Assembly (NCBI RefSeq): GCF_002222055.1
Contig: NZ_MUGS01000027.1
Span: 1-64,000 of the forward strand
Reading direction: 5' to 3'
Length of the DNA stretch: 64,000 bases
Origin: Flavobacterium araucananum
GTDB lineage: Bacteria > Bacteroidota > Bacteroidia > Flavobacteriales > Flavobacteriaceae
The notes beneath the pieces were generated by a model that saw only the letters and a list, made by a program, of their open reading frames with translations, ran no database searches and was not told the DNA's origin. Below are positions 63,144 to 64,000 of this stretch, one piece after another; the first letter of the stretch is position 1, and every line of letters begins with the position of its first letter. Both the position numbers and the translations under genes were made by a program.

Positions 63144-64000
63144 ATGAAAAAGTATCTAATAATTATAGTTTTCTTTTATTCACTTAATGCTTTCTCTCAA
63201 GGCAGATCAGGTTTCCAAGTGTTATTGACTACTGAAAACGATTTTTTAGGGATCGATAATAAAGATGAAAATTATACGGGAGCAGCTAAAATAGAATTGT
63301 TAACTCCCGAAATAAAATGGAAATGGCTGCCATTTTTCAAATTTAAGCAAGATTCAACTGTACTGAATATTCAACGTTTTGGATTTGGGGGAACTGCCTA
63401 CACCCCACAGGACATTGCAACGAGCGAGGTCGTAATGGGAGATCGGCCTTATGCTTCTTTAACTTTTTTTAGTTTTGGAAATGTCTGTTACAATGATACT
63501 AAAAAATTTGTTCTTCAGTCTGATTTAATAATCGGTTCAATAGGATCCCCAGGTCCTGGAAATGTGCAGACTTACATCCATAAAAATCACTGGTTTGGAT
63601 CAGAAAGACCTGAACCTCAAGGCTGGGACAATCAGATTGGATTTAATGGATCATTGATCATTAACTATAATACTCGATTGGAAAAATTAATTAGGCTTAA
63701 AGAATCCAAATCAAATTTCCAGTGGCTCATTCCTTATTGGGTTGCCAAAGCGGACATAGGAAATTACATGATGAACCTGCAAGGTGGTGTTAAGCTGGAC
63801 TTACTAAACTTGAATTCCGGAATATTACAAGATTACATAGCAGGGCTTCCAACTTTTGTAGAAGAAACAACCAAAAAAGATATCAGATTTAATTTTTTTA
63901 TTGAACCCAGTTTTAGAATTGCAGCATATAACGCAACTTTGGAAGGAATAATGTTTAATGATAAAAGTATTTATAAAATTGAACATTCGCAGGTTAACCG
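63144..64000 (+). CDS. LpxR-type lipid A 3'-O-deacylase (partial, cut by window end)
   Basis: About 285 codons from ATG 63144 before the window ends. Signal peptide (IIIVFFYSLNAFSQG), then LLTTENDFLGIDNKDENYTG and MGDRPYASLTFFSFGN, which match the END...D and DRPYA motifs of LpxR, a 12-stranded outer-membrane enzyme that removes acyl chains from lipid A. The segment NHWFGSERPEPQGWDNQIGF also fits the family. It is 43 bp after the M43 protease gene, probably in the same operon. Confidence 0.8.
   Translation, partial: MKKYLIIIVFFYSLNAFSQGRSGFQVLLTTENDFLGIDNKDENYTGAAKIELLTPEIKWKWLPFFKFKQDSTVLNIQRFGFGGTAYTPQDIATSEVVMGDRPYASLTFFSFGNVCYNDTKKFVLQSDLIIGSIGSPGPGNVQTYIHKNHWFGSERPEPQGWDNQIGFNGSLIINYNTRLEKLIRLKESKSNFQWLIPYWVAKADIGNYMMNLQGGVKLDLLNLNSGILQDYIAGLPTFVEETTKKDIRFNFFIEPSFRIAAYNATLEGIMFNDKSIYKIEHSQVN

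Overview
The window is low-GC DNA from a Flavobacterium-like member of the Bacteroidota. Supporting signs are a type IX secretion C-terminal domain, a SusC/SusD pair under FecR/ECF sigma control, TAnnTTTG-type -7 promoter boxes, Arm-domain tyrosine integrases and a TraG/MobC mobilisation remnant.

Layout. 0-5 kb: a short proline-rich sorting-signal protein next to a T9SS cargo protein, a decayed ORF, an orphan HigA-like regulator, an SRPBCC protein and an NmrA-type reductase. 5-11 kb: a complete RND efflux operon (tolC-like, adaptor, pump) with an AraC-type regulator upstream. 11.8-14.9 kb: small ORFs, a Dabb protein, a chimeric gene relic and a second AraC regulator. 15-18.5 kb: a secreted protein, two short-chain dehydrogenases and a shattered DUF2805/TIGR03643 gene beside a long inverted repeat. 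19-20 kb: a lipoprotein.

20.6-30.6 kb is mobile-element territory. Two copies of a roughly 230-bp arm, each starting with tRNA-Ser 3'-end sequence, lie at 20.66 and 27.27 kb; the second abuts an intact tRNA-Ser(UGA). Between them sit an integrase, a DUF1016 PD-(D/E)XK nuclease, relics of further DUF1016 genes, three HEPN/MltR-type genes and one unknown gene. Two of the HEPN genes share a near-identical promoter/operator block. Right of the tRNA are remnants of an integrative element (HTH, RteC-like, regulator, truncated mobilisation genes). A translationally coupled HNH nuclease/AAA ATPase pair, resembling Septu-type defence, follows at 30.9-34.3 kb.

34.7-47.1 kb is a cell-surface signalling and nutrient-uptake locus: ECF sigma, FecR, SusC, SusD and two large DUF5117-type metalloproteases. 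One protease keeps its zinc motif and the other has lost every zinc ligand. 47.7-55.6 kb is a plus-strand stress/detoxification cluster (AraC, MoaF-like, SnoaL-like, Crp/Fnr, porin-like, two cysteine hydrolases, DUF6069, DUF1330, two pirins). Two 18-bp Crp/Fnr-like palindromes precede two of its transcription units. 55.6-58.5 kb has a stand-alone Pycsar-effector-type membrane protein, a small mobile relic (HTH plus RadC-like) and a zinc alcohol dehydrogenase. 58.7-64 kb has two unknown genes, an M43 lipoprotein protease with a beta-rich C-terminal domain, and the start of an LpxR-type lipid A deacylase cut by the window end.

No CRISPR array, rRNA or intact insertion sequence was seen.
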